From Salvelinus alpinus (taxonomy: Eukaryota; Chordata; Actinopteri; Salmoniformes; Salmonidae), in assembly GCF_045679555.1 (NCBI RefSeq), contig NC_092092.1, positions 9,028,104-9,092,103 of the forward strand: a stretch of 64,000 nucleotides of DNA. The letters are read 5' to 3'. Under the pieces are notes generated by a model that saw nothing but the letters and a program-made list of their open reading frames with translations, was not told the DNA's origin and ran no database searches. Positions 48,711-61,030 of the stretch are shown here, in pieces. The position numbers were made by a program, and so were the translations under genes. Each line of letters opens with the position of its first letter. Within the stretch, counting starts at the first letter, position 1.

Positions 48711-49439
48711 TATGGTCGCAATGCCCCAAAACTGTCTTCATGGGAAAAAGCTGCATTGCCGGAGCAGCCAGTATGGCAGTAGCCACGTTCAATGAGGGAG
48801 CCACTGCTATAACAAATGTGATGAACAAATTGTGGATTGACAGCACTTTGGTGAGACTGGAGCAGTCAGAGAGGAGTTGTGAGAGCTGATGCTGCTTCAA
48901 TTGAGTGTGTCAAGCGCAGGTCCCATGATACAGTCAAGAAAGTAAATCGTCACCAGCAACAACTCAGAGGGCCTTACATATGGGGCAGGCATAGCTGATT
49001 CATGTTCTGCACATTTCAACAACCATACAAAATCCTTGTATGTGACAAATTGAGCAAAGTGATATGAGAGTTTGCCCAAAACTACATATTTGCCCAACAG
49101 ACCAGTATTCAAAGCATATGCTCTATTGCTTGAAACAAATGTATTAAACGTGCTAATGTTTTTATAAAAGGTATATTTTATGTGTATTTGTCGGTTTAGA
49201 AGTGATAATTGAATACGAGTTTAATTAATGTGACATAAATGGTCATATTTATGGAAAGTACATTTTAATTGCATTAGCCTATCTTTATCGGCCATTTTCT
49301 CAAAATGACATGTTCTTGGTGCGCCAATTCATTTCTCTCAGTCTTCAAAGGACATACATTCCCATTATTCCACACACAGGTTCTCAGGTTTTGTTGTCAG
49401 ACTTTTACCGAGGGTTTTTTAAATTTGATATCTTATGTC

Positions 49440-49578
49440 GTTTTTATTATTTTACCTTTATTTAACTAGGCAAGTCAGTTAAGAACAAATTCTTATTTTC
49501 AATGACAGCCTATGAACAGTGGGTTAACTGCCTTGTTCAGGGGCAGAAAGCTCTAACCACTAGACTATGCTGTGTAAA
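49440..49578 (-). mobile_element. HpaI-type SINE, right-arm copy
   Basis: Reverse complement of the SINE at 2960-3095 with the same internal deletion, hence the same insertion event. Confidence 0.8.
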
Positions 49579-50032
49579 TATATGCTAAATCTGCATCCGT
49601 CATACATGTGAATAGTGTTTTTTAAATAATTCCATGAAATTACAATATTTATATAAACTGTTCTGTAAAAGTCTGACCATTGAGTGTCTTATCACAATAA
49701 AACAAAAAACAAAAACATTCTTCCTTGAAGCAATGTGTTGAAAAACAGATTCTCGTAATATGCAAATGATCGCACATTTAACAATGGTTTGCCTCATTTG
49801 CATATTTTAATTTTAAAATAAATAAAACTTGCAATACAATAATATCTTGTATTTATGTATACTTTCAATTGGTAAAGTTTCAGTCAGATGACAGGGGGAA
49901 AACATCCCTGTTAGACTGTGGTGCCTGGCCTTAAGTAGGAATGAGGATACAAAGCTTTATTTTTTTAGAACAGCCACACCTTTTTCTTCAAAACAACCCA
50001 GGAGGAAGAGAGATCACTTTATCATATTATCT

Positions 50033-52510
50033 TCGTGAAAAAATACCACTCAAAAAAATCCTGTTTACGGACTGCCGTTTTTCACCGTGTTGTCTTTGGG
50101 TTTTTGATGAGTAGTATGCTTAGGACAACCCAACTATGACATCACCCAATTGAAGTTGACCTTTAAAACGATTAACCCATAACAGTCTAAGCCCTGTGCG
50201 TGTTCCTTTCCACAGAGGGGTCATATTAGTGTGTAGCCCAAACTGTTCGGACGCTACAGACTGAAGCTGGCAAATCGGCTGTACCAACTTCAGACTAGTC
50301 CCAAGATGCTTGTGGGGGTCACAGAGCAAACCGTTCCGACGCTACAGATAAATTTTGTGAGAAGACCAATTTTCGGGATGTCTCATGGTCTGACAAACAC
50401 CGCTCTAGCTCTGTCACCTTCCACAGCAGATGCGGAAGTGCGGCATCGGCAGATGCGGTGAATTGAGACTCATCCAATGCAAAAATGCAGATATGTCTAG
50501 TTTAAACTAACAGGTGTTTATGCTAATTAGATTTTCATGAAGGCCCAGACATCAACTTTAGGGGCTTCTAAGGTAAGGGATAGGATTAGGGTTTAGGGTA
50601 GGTTCTCGTCTTGGGCTTCGATGGCATAACTTAGTCAGTGCTCCTAGACATGGAAAACTCACAGTAAGTATTTGGTGTGTTGATTTTAGTCTCATGATCA
50701 TAAAGAATTCAGACACAGGAACTGGTTCTCTCCTTCACAATTTCATGCACTGCTTTGTTGTCGGGCAATGAAAGATAGCACTGTTAACATCTACATATAA
50801 CATTTATAAGATACAGTTGCAAAATTACAACTAAATTAGTCTTTTAAAATTACAACTAAATTACAGTAGTAAAATTATTCTAAATTGGCAATGGTGTGAT
50901 AAAAATAGTGCCGACATTATAACTCTGTAATGGAAACCAAAGAGCTAGGCTTGGGCTAACCATAGATTACAGCATTAGTTATGCATGCTTTGAAGGAAGT
51001 GGACAGAGGGGAACATTTTTTGAAGGAAAAGTATGTAAGGGACGTATCACGTGTGTGTCTAGCAGGTAATGTGGTGGGTGGAAAGGAGGAGCTGAGAAAA
51101 GACAACAGAAGAGAGGGTTGCTTAGGAAGGAAGATTGAGTCCAGGGTACCAACAAGAAAGCATGGCCTTCCTCAGGACTCTTTGTGTGGTGATCATAATG
51201 GTGACATTCCTGTCAAAATGTAAGTAGTACAATTCTCAATTTATCGCTGTCTTTATCCTACAGCGTTCTTCATTTATACTCACCTGGTTTAAAGAAGTTC
51301 GCTACTAAGTTTATTTCAGTTTGTATATAAAGACATTTGGACTGAATGAATTAACTAAACTCAAATCGATTTAACATTGCAATATGATATGTCACTTTTT
51401 GGGCGACCCAATCAAATTCACATAGAAATGTGAGTTACAGATATCTCATTCTCTTTGAAAGTAAGTCTAAGAAGCGATTTTGAGTCTTTTACATTCGGGT
51501 TTATACACCAACTTCAAACCGCTGAAAATACAATATTTTGGCTTATGGAAAAGTTATTCTCACCGGTTTAGATTGTGCAATGATTCTGTACACAATGACT
51601 GCTTGTTTTGTCAAATAAACTGAAATAAGGTGAACTATAAGAATTCTTGCAACCAGGAAACGTTGGAGCGATTTCTGAGAAATGTAAGAGTTACTGGGTA
51701 GGAAGATATGTTTCTTGTGTCTGTTGTCCTATAAGTAGTTGGTGACGGGAAAGCATAGCATACTCAACTTTCAAGTTCTTCAAGTTAATAAGCCACATGT
51801 GTGCAGGTGGACAGGTATGTGTTTTCAAAAGTATTGAGTGAAGCAGAAATACTAATTGATGACATTGAGGAAAGAAGAAAGGTAACAAGTCACACTGATA
51901 CATCTAGATTCTGGATTATAGTTTACAGGTAGGCCTATGCGTTTTCAAAAGTGTTGAGTAAATTGGAGCCGAGGAGGTCTTAGCCAAGCAGTTCAACATC
52001 TAGCTAAGATGTTTGGTGCAGTATTTCTCATGTGAAAAAATGTGCATGAAAACTAGTCATTTCTCATTAAATGACAGCAAACACTTCCCACTGGGCAAAA
52101 ACTGGTTGAATCAACATTGTTTTCACGTCATTTCAACCCAGACAGTCAAAGTGATGTTGATCAATGTACATATTTTCTTTCACCAAACTTTTAACCTGAA
52201 TCCAATGACATGGTGATGTTTTTGTTGATTTCACGTTGTATTCACGTTAGTTGACAATTCAACCAAAGTAAATCCAAACTAGACATTGAACTGACGTCTG
52301 TGCCCAGTGGGTTCATGTTTACACTCCTACTAGAGTAGTACGTTTGACAAGTCACCGACAAAAGGGCGTAGACTTCAACTACCGAACTTCGACTTGCCTC
52401 AATCATTTTTGGTGTGCACGAACAGCCGGAAAAAAACTACCTAAGACCAAAACAAAAACGTCATAGTATATGTGCAAACTGTTTTGACTGGAATTATACG
52501 GTAAGAAAAC
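50033..52510 (+). repeat. Duplicated protease 5' block, copy C
   Basis: Inverted relative to copies A and B. It carries exon 1 of gene C. At 52510 it passes directly into the polypyrimidine tract of intron 1 (ttctttctgtcttgtatttc ag), showing the intron as it was before the insertions seen in gene B. The 118-codon frame is disrupted near 50348. Confidence 0.9.
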
Positions 52511-55500
52511 TTCTTTCTGTCTTGTATTTCAGGCTCTTATTCACAGCTGAATGGTAAGTCCTTTTCACCACTCACAGATATTCTCTAAACATGATTAAAA
52601 CCTTTTATAATGAACTGTTACGCCAATGTGACCTATTCAACAAAAACCTTCCAAATAACCCATCATTCTCTATCTCTGTTAGTGTGCGGAACCCCTCCTC
52701 TTAACACTAGGATCGTGGGGGGTCAGGACGCTCCTGCAGGGAGTTGGCCATGGCAGGCCAGTCTTCACAGATTAGGCAGCCATTTTTGTGGGGGATCCCT
52801 CATCAACAAAGGGTGGGTGTTGACTGCTGCTCACTGCTTTTCCAGGTAAGGATTTGTAGGATTGTGGGATACATTTAACCCAAACACCAAACTCAACAGT
52901 TCTACTCTTTTAAAAACAATACTGTTACATTTTTATATATTTACTCTCTCAGTACCAGTACATCAAATGTGGTGGTCTACGTGGGTCGTCTGAGCCAGCA
53001 GGGCTCCAACCCCAATGAGGTGACCCGGACAGTCACTCAGATCATCCGCCACCCCAACTACACCAGAAGTACCAGTGACAATGACATGTGTCTGCTGAAG
53101 CTCTCCTCCACTGTGACTTTTACAAACTTCATTCGGCCAGTCTGCCTAGCTGCACCAGGCAGCTCCTTCCATGCTGGGGCTACTAGCTGGGTCACCGGCT
53201 GGGGCAGCATCCACAGTGGAGGTGAGTGCTGTAGCTTGATTTAAGTGCTGCTGATGATGGATCATAATTCTGATAGGTATTATGTATGTTGAGGAATACC
53301 TGTTGTCTCTCCTCAGTGTCCCTGCCCTCACCACAGACCCTACAGGAAGTGGATGTGCCAGTAGTGGGGAACAGGCAGTGTAACTGTAACAATGGAGTTG
53401 GTTCTATCACTGATAACATGATCTGTGCTGGTCTATCAGCAGGAGGAAAGGATTCCTGTCAGGTAAAATCTCTTGGTTATCTTCTTTGTTTATTACAATG
53501 TGGGCTAATGACACATTCATAATCTGTGTCTGGTTTCTCAGACCCAGATTATACCTAGCCTAGTCCTAAATTGAAAAGGACTTTAAATAGAGATTATCCA
53601 TTAAAAGTGCTTTTTAGTCCAAAACTTGTTTTAATTGGTGTCTGAAAAACTGACCCATTATGTTTCATAAGAAAATCTCATCTCAGTGACTGTAAATCTG
53701 TCAATGCATAGGGGGACTCAGGAGGTCCAATGGTGAGCAAACAGGGTATTCGCTGGATCCAGTCTGGCGTTGTGAGTTTCGGCAACGGGTGTGCCCAGGC
53801 AAATCTCCCAGGAGTGTACGCAAGGGTGTCTCAGTACCAGACCTGGATCAACACCCAGATCACCAGTGACCAGCCAGGCTACGTCACCTTCTCCTCCAGT
53901 GGGACTGATTCTGACCTTAGTGTCTCCTGTACTGGTCTTCCAGCCCCAGCCACCACCACAACAACTGCACCTATGACCACAACTACCACCAGAACTGCCC
54001 CTAAAACCACAACCACCACCACCACTACCACCAGAACTGCCCCTAGAAGCACAACCACCACCACCACTACCACCAGAACTGCCCCTAAAACCACAACCAC
54101 CACTACCAGCAGAACTGCCCCTAAAACCACAACCACCACTACCACCAGAACTGCCCCTAAAACCACAACCACCACTACCACCAGAACTGCCCCTAAAACC
54201 ACAACCACCACTACCACCAGAACTGCCCCTAAAACCACAACCACAACTACCACCAGAACTGCCCCTAAAACCACCACTGCCACCAGAACTGCCCCTAAAA
54301 CCACAACCACCACCAGAACTGCTCCTAAAACCACTGAATGTAAGTGGATTTAATTCCCTCTGTGAAAAACACAAATTGCTGCCTCCTCTTGTGGCCACAC
54401 CCATCTGTTACTCCTGTTGTAGCTATAGCCAACGTATCTGTAACTCTCCATTTGACCACATCCAAACGTTAGTGTTTATCCCTCTCTTTAAATCTACACT
54501 CAGCCAAAAGTCAGTCCTGATTTCTGTAGCGCTTCTCTCCCTGTTTCTACAGCCGTGGTGTGCGGCAGTGCCTCTTTGAACTCCCTTACTGGTGGGGGCT
54601 TGGCCTCAGGGGGATCCTGGCCCTGGATAGCCAGTCTACAGACAAACGGAACACACGTCTGCGGGGGCACAATGGTGGCAGAGGACTATGTCATGAGCGA
54701 TGCTGGGTGCTTCTCCAGGTAACACACTCCACTTGTATGTAAACGGGTGAGTTGGTCAGATGCATATGGTCAGATCTCCATCACTTGGTGTCTTGGTGCT
54801 CAAGTTGAAACAAGGACCTGTTACATAGAAGGTATCGGTAATGCCAAGCTAAAGTTCCCCAACTTCACTATTCCCACCTCCCAGTCAGTCCGACGCCTCT
54901 CAGTGGACCGTGATCATGGGTCGTCTAAAGCAGAACGGCTCCAACCCCAACGAGGTAACCCTTAAAGTCATCAACATCACCATGAGCAACTTGACGGCCA
55001 ACAAAGTGGCAATCCTCAGACTGGCCAGCCAACCCACGTTGTCTGACTACATCCAGCCCATCTGTGTGGACCAGGGAAGCAGCACCTTCAGCATAGGGAC
55101 TCAGTGCTGGGTGGCTGGCTGGGGCAGGGGCCAGGGTGGAGGTGAGTCAGTGTGTAATACTGGAACAGACTAACACTTCTGGCATGCCTCTGAAACTAAG
55201 CAGGGTTGGTCCTGGATGGGAGACCAGATGCTGCTGGAAGTGGTGTTGGAGGGCCAGTAGGAGGCACTCTTTCCTCTGGTCATAAGAAAATAATATCCCA
55301 ATGCCCCAGGGCAGTGATTCGGGACATTGCCGTGTGTAGGGCGGGACTTTAAACAAGTGTCCTGACTCTCTGTGGTCACTAAAGATCCCATGGCACCTAT
55401 CGTAATAGTAGGGTTGTTAACCCTGATGTCCTGACTAAATTCGCAATCTGACCATCATGGCCACCTAATCATCCCCAGCTTCCAATTGGCTCATTCATCC

Positions 55501-56447
55501 TCTCTCCCCTGTAACTATTCCCCAGGGCATTGCTGTAGATGAGAATGTGTTCTCAGTCAACTTACCTGATCAAATAAATGTGTTCTTTCTGTTTGGTCAA
55601 CTTGTGATTTTCATCCTCTATTTCTCTATTCTGTGTCGTTCCTTAGCCGAACAGAACTTGGAGCAGTCCCAGACCTCTGTGGTGGATTGTGGGAGCTCTG
55701 GCTCCTCTGATAACATCTGCACTGCTGCCTTGGACCTTCGACAGGTACAGATGGGTCCGACAAACAAAGCAAACGCACAATAACGGGTTTCAAATGTCGA
55801 CTCAGAAGTGTCAACTGGTGTACAGCAAGGATGGTTGCATTAATGTCTGTTTAGCTATTGAGGATAGCTCTGGAACTGTTTGACTTTGGCATCTCCAGAT
55901 TTGACGTCAGCAGAGCCTGCTGATGGTAGGACATTTAGATCCACCTAGTGAGGACAGTCCCAAGTTTCATAATGATCTTCCAGTAGCTTGGTAGGCAACC
56001 AGTCTGGCTGTCTATCTGACATGACAATGCTGACCTCTCCCCCCGTGTGTTCGTTCTTCTCTCTCCCCACAGGGTGAAGGGGGTGGTCCTCTGATGTGTA
56101 AGCAGGGTGATGCATGGTACCAAGCTGCTGTTTTGACTGTCAACAGCAGCAACAAGATCAGCTCCAGCAAAACACGATGGAGCCAGAGTCCTCGCTCCTC
56201 CAACATCCAGGTCTTCACCAAAACCGCTCACTTCCAGAGCTTCCTTCAGACCACTGTGGGCACGTTCCCTTTACCCGTCACAGCCAGAACCCCCGTCAAT
56301 AACACCAACACTGCCAACAGCACAACTGTCAGCGCAAATACCGCTGTTGTTACTCCTGCCAGTGGGGTAACTCTGGCCCACTCATCCCTGGTCCTGCTCT
56401 TCTTGTCTCTCCTCTCTCTCCTTCTGTCTCTCGGTCAAGCCAGGTGA
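51162..56447 (+). CDS. Polyserase-type tandem serine protease, gene C (active domain + pseudoprotease domain), 726 aa
   Basis: Ten coding exons, GT-AG and in frame: 51162-51219, 52533-52553, 52683-52845, 52953-53221, 53317-53462, 53712-54339, 54553-54718, 54885-55141, 55647-55744 and 56073-56447. Residues 1-19 are a signal peptide. Domain 1 (37 to about 270) is trypsin-like: R36|IVGG activation site, His77, Asp125, Ser222, Asp216 at the pocket base, and Gly in SFG and PGVYA. A Thr-rich stalk (about 300-428) has ten RTAPK/RTAPR units, a likely O-glycosylated region. Domain 2 (about 430-640) has Gly480, Lys524 and Gly605 in place of His, Asp and Ser, and no IVGG activation site. The last 25 residues are Leu/Ser-rich and hydrophobic without a basic tail beyond QAR, suggesting a GPI signal. 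It has the same exon phases as gene B and faces away from it 34 kb apart. Confidence 0.87.
53985..54335 (+). repeat. In-frame minisatellite coding the Thr-rich stalk of gene C
   Basis: Units of about 30-42 bases (accaccagaactgcccctaa aaccacaacc..), all multiples of three. Gene B has only about 28 Thr/Pro-rich residues here and no RTAPK. The exon size differs by 297 bases, exactly 99 codons. Confidence 0.9.
55172..55580 (+). mobile_element. 5S rRNA-derived SINE in gene C intron 8
   Basis: 5S-like head followed by a body with 'ccaatgccccagggcagtga' and 'aaagatcccatggcacctat', tail ctcagtcaacttacctgatc. Orthologous to 11275-11690. Confidence 0.75.
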
Positions 56448-56689
56448 CGCTGAGGAGTCACCTTCATGTAAACCTCTGGCAATAGGGTCTAAATGTGCTC
56501 TGTTTGAAGTATGTACCCTTGCGCTTTATATATTGCTGCTCTAGAATTTTTTGGTGAGTTTAATCTTGGTTATCCCAGAACTAAAATATTGCGTAATTTG
56601 GTCAGCTGCATGATTTATTTCTGGGTCCATGTGTTTCAAATTGAGAGTTTGGGTTTGCGATGTCTCCATCCTTTGCAAAAGGAAACCTG
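56448..56689. other. Gene C 3' flank
   Basis: Matches the gene B flank in inverted orientation up to the LINE junction at about 56690. No AATAAA visible. Confidence 0.5.
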
Positions 56690-59193
56690 GGGATTTTAAC
56701 AAGGCTAATCTGAAAACAAAACTTCCTAAATTCTATCAGCATATCGATTGTGCTACCAGGGCTGGTAAAACCCTGGATCATTGTTATTCTAACTTCCGCG
56801 ATGCATATAAGGCCCTCCCCCGCCCTCCTTTCGGAAAAGCTGACCACGACTCCATTTTGTTGCTTCCAGCCTACAAACAGAAACTAAAACAAGAAGCTCC
56901 AGCGCTCAGGTCTGTTCAACGCTGGTCTCACTCAACGCTTCAAGACTGCTTCGATCACGTGGATTGGGATATGTTCCGCATTGCGTTCAACAACAACATT
57001 GACGAATACGCTGATTCGGTGAGCGAGTTCATTAGAAAGTGCATCGGCGACATAATACCCACAGCAACGATTAAAACATTCCCAAACCAGAAACCGTGGA
57101 TTGATGGCAGCATGTGCGTGAAACTGAAAGCGCAAACCACTGCTTTTAACCAGGGCAAGGTAACCGGAAACATGACCGAATACAAACAGTGTAGCTATTC
57201 CCTCCGCAAGGCAATCAAACAAGCTAAGTGCCAGTATAGAGACAAAGTAGAGTCGCAATTCAACAGCTCAGACACAAGAGGCATGTGGCAGAGTCTACAG
57301 TCAATCACGGATTACAAAAAGAAAACCAGCCCCGTCGCGGACCAGGATGTCTTGCTCCCAGACAGACTAAATAACTTTTTGCTCGCTTTGAGGACAACAC
57401 AGTGCCAATGACACGGCCCGCTACCAAAACCTGCGGGCCTTCCTTCACTGCAGCCGAGGTGAGTAAAACATTTAAACGTGTTAACCCTCGCAAGGCTCCA
57501 GGCCCAGACGGCATTCCCAGCCGCGTCCTCAGAGCATGCGCAAACCAGCTGGCTGGTGTGTTTACGGACATATTCAATCAATCCTTATCCCAGTCTGCTG
57601 TTCCCACATGCTTCAAGAGGGCCACCATTGTTCCTGTTCCCAAGAAAGCTAAGGTAACTGAGCTAAACGACTACCGCCCCGTAGCACTCACTTCCGTCAT
57701 CATGAAGTGCTTTGAGAGACTAGTCAAGGACCATATCACCTCCACCCTACCTGACACCCTAGACCCACTCCAATTTGCTTACCGACCCAATAGGTCCACA
57801 GACGACGCAATCGCAACCACACTGCACATTGCCCTAACCCATCTGGACAAGAGGAATTCATCGACTACAGCTCAGCATTTAACACCATAGTACCATCTAA
57901 ACTCGTCATCAAGCTCGAGACCCTGGGTCTCGACCCCGCCCTGTGCAACTGGGTACTGGACTTCCTGACGGGCCGCCCCCAGGTGGTGAGGTTAGGTAAC
58001 AACATCTACACCCCGCTGATCCTCAACACAGACGCCCCACAGGGGTGCGTTCTGAGCCCTCTCCTGTACTCCCTGTTCACTCACGACTGCGTGGCCATGC
58101 ACGCCTCTAACTCAATCATCAAGTTTGCGGACGACACTACAGTGGTAGGCTTGATTACCAACAACGACGAGACGGCCTACAGGGAGGAGGTGAGGGCCCT
58201 CGGAGTGTGGTGTCAGGAAAATAACCTCACACTCAACGTCAACAAAACAAAGGAGATGATTGTGGACTTCAGGAAACAGCAGAGGGAGCACCCCCCTAAC
58301 CACATCGACGGGACAGTAGTGGAGAGGGTAGTAAGTTTTAAGTTCCTCGGTGTACACATCACGGACAAACTGAATTGGTCCACCCACACAGACAGCGTTC
58401 AACCTCAGGAGGCTGAAGAAATTCGGCTTGTCACCAAAAGCACTCACAAACTTCTACAGATGCACAATCGGGAGCATCCTGTCGGGCTGTATCGCCGCCT
58501 GGTAGAGCAACTGCTCCGCCCACAACCGTAAGGCTCTCCAGAGGGTAGTGAGGTCTGCACAATGCATCACCGGGGGCAAACTACCTGCCCTCCAGGACAC
58601 CTACACCACCCGATGTCACAGGAAGGCCATAAAGATCATCAAGGACAACAACCACCCGAGCCACTGCCTGTTCACCCCGCTATCATCCAGAAAGCGAGGT
58701 CAGTACAGGTGCATCAAAGCAGGGACCGAGAGACTGAAAAACAGCTTCTATCTCAAGGCCATCAGACTGTTAAACAGCCACCACTAACATTTAGTGGCCG
58801 CTGCCAACATACTGACTCAACTCCAGCCACTTTAATAATGGGAAATGATGGAAATTTATGTAAAAATGTATCACTAGCCACTTTAAACAATGCCACTTAA
58901 TATAATGTTTACATACCCTACATTACTCATCTCATATGTATATACTGTACTCTATACCATCTACTGCATCTTGCCTATGCCGTTCTGTACCATCACTTAT
59001 TCATATATCTTTATGTACATATTCTTTATCCCTTTACACTTGTGTGTATAAGGTAGTAGTTGTGGAATTGTTAGGTTAGATTACTCGTTGGTTATTACTG
59101 CATTGTCGGAACTAGAAGCACAAGCATTTCGCTACACTCGCATTAACATCTGCTAACCATGTGTATGTGACAAATACAATTTGATTTGATATT
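56690..59193 (+). mobile_element. LINE (Rex/L2-like), 5'-truncated in endonuclease, right arm only
   Basis: The frame starts at the endonuclease box GDFN (about 56690). The RT follows with 'RKAPGPDGIPSRVLRACANQ', 'NDYRPVALTSVIMKCFERLV', '[20 protein letters not shown]' and the active-site FADDTTVV (about 58126-58150). Frameshifts at about 57400, 57870 and 58400 break it. The 3' UTR ends gtgacaaatacaatttgatttgat at 59190. The left arm lacks the element and instead has about 85 bases at the junction, so target DNA was lost on insertion or later. Confidence 0.85.
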
Positions 59194-59779
59194 GTAACTA
59201 CTGCTGCTCGTTATCCTATGCCTCCCATTCCGTCTCAACAGATTATTTGGTTTATGTGCAGGATTTGTCCGCGAACACTGCCTGGTCTAACGCTGTCTGC
59301 AACAGTCTACTAAAAACCAGAAGGTTTATCTCCTCTAATTGTTTATTTATTCTGACTGGATTGAAATATGAAACTGCCACTGTAATCAGTTCACAAGTAT
59401 TCTCTCTTTGTAGTCTATTATCAAGTCTATGCAGGTCAGTATTTCATGTTATGAGACAGATCAGGAAATTATTTATTTAAATGTAATGACTTGATCTACT
59501 GTTGCATCTGGAAATTAAAATTATGAATGAATTGTCTAGTTATTTTTTTTATTTCCAATAAACAGCGGAATTTATATAGACTAGACAACACACAACGTTT
59601 GTGTACATTTTGTAGTGCAGCCAAACGATTGTGTCAAATGTGTTTTATATCAGTTGTACAACCTGAGTGATTACTATATTCAACTTGAAAATGTCATCTT
59701 TAATTCCGCATTGAGAGTTACATTACAGTATATCCTTTATATAAACAAAAATACAGAATCATTTTAACAATAGAAGAGC
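59194..59779. other. Shared arm flank, no gene seen
   Basis: Matches 9600-10090 inverted. About 90 bases at 59222-59316 are absent from the left arm. Confidence 0.5.
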
Positions 59780-60130
59780 AATATCTGTCTCGGTAATGTC
59801 CTTTATCTGTCTCTGTAATGTCCTTTATCTGTCTCGGTAATGTCCTTTGATAGCTGTCTCGGTAATGTCCTTTGATAGCTGTCTTGGTCATGTCCTTTGA
59901 TAGCTGTCTCGGTCATGTCCTTTGATAGCTGTCTCGGTCATGTCCTTTGATAACTGTCTCGGTAATGTCCTTTGATAGCTGTCTTGGTCATGTCCTTTGA
60001 TAGCTGTCTCGGTCATGTCCTTTCATAGCTGTCTTGGTCATGTCCTTTGATAGCTGTCTCGGTAATGTCCTTTCATAGCTGTCTCGGTAATGTCCTTTGA
60101 TATCTGTCTCGGTAATGGCCTTTGATGAGC
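59780..60130 (-). repeat. 25-bp minisatellite, right arm
   Basis: Units ctgtctcggtaatgtccttt gatag with cat/aat and cgg/tgg variants, inverted relative to 9190-9590. Confidence 0.9.
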
Positions 60131-60231
60131 TCCAGCCTGTGTCGGATCCATGGTCGTCCCAGTCAAAATAAGAGAAGTCTCCACACTGTAGGAGCTAACT
60201 GTGGGAAATGTCCACCTCCTCCAATACACCA

Positions 60232-60372
60232 CACACACTGACACACACACACACACACACACACAACATATGAGAAACACACAGGACACATAAGAAAGAC
60301 TTAAGACACACACACAAGATATGATAGAAGCATGCAGGCACACACACACCCACACACACGCACACACACAGA
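60232..60372. repeat. CA-rich microsatellite
   Basis: Several (CA)n runs. The left-arm counterpart (8995-9110, GT-rich) is shorter. Confidence 0.8.
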
Positions 60373-60559
60373 CAAAATGTGACTCACATGTTCTGGGTTG
60401 CAGCCTATTGCTTTGATCCCAGAGCAGATGGCCATGGTGGCCAAGTCATCTTCTAATATACAATGTAAGGAACTTTCTTTGCAAAATATTTATCCCTCTC
60501 AGTGACTACTTAAGCATTTATCACTCTCATTGATTCTCCTCACTCTCTCCGAACTAGAT

Positions 60560-61030
60560 ACTAAAACCATATTCACTCCCTCTCTCCCAATTCAATATTA
60601 AACCCACCTCACTCCCTCTCAGCTAGATATTAAACCCACCTCCCCTCTCTCTCTCAACTAGATATTAAAACCACCTCCCCTCTCTCTCATAGAGATATTA
60701 AACCCACCTCCCTCCTCTCAACTAGATATTAAAACCACCTCCCCTCTCTCTCATAGAGATATTAAACCCACCTCCCCTCCCTCTCTCTCAACTAGATATT
60801 AAACCCACCTCCCTCTCAACTAGATATTAAACCCACCTCCCTCTCTCTCAACTAGATATTAAACCCACCTCCCTCCTCTCAACTAGATGTTAAAACCACC
60901 TCCCCTCTCTCTCATAGAGATATTAAACCCACCTCCCCTCCCTCTCTCTCAACTAGATATTAAACCCACCTCCCTCTCAACTAGATATTAAACCCACCTC
61001 CCTCTCTCTCAACTAGATATTAAACCCACC
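60560..61030 (-). repeat. Inverted block of the 31-bp minisatellite
   Basis: About fifteen units of ctcaactagatattaaaccc acctccctctct, the reverse complement of the array at 23769-27309. It includes a catagagatatt variant not seen there. Confidence 0.9.

Noticed and set aside
53718..54404. 228-codon minus-strand Gly/Ser-rich frame
   Set aside because: It is the antisense shadow of the Thr-rich stalk exon of gene C. No independent start context or domain.
55172..55260. 5S rRNA gene
   Set aside because: Only the internal promoter-like part matches and it runs into a SINE body. The same insertion is in the paralogous intron.
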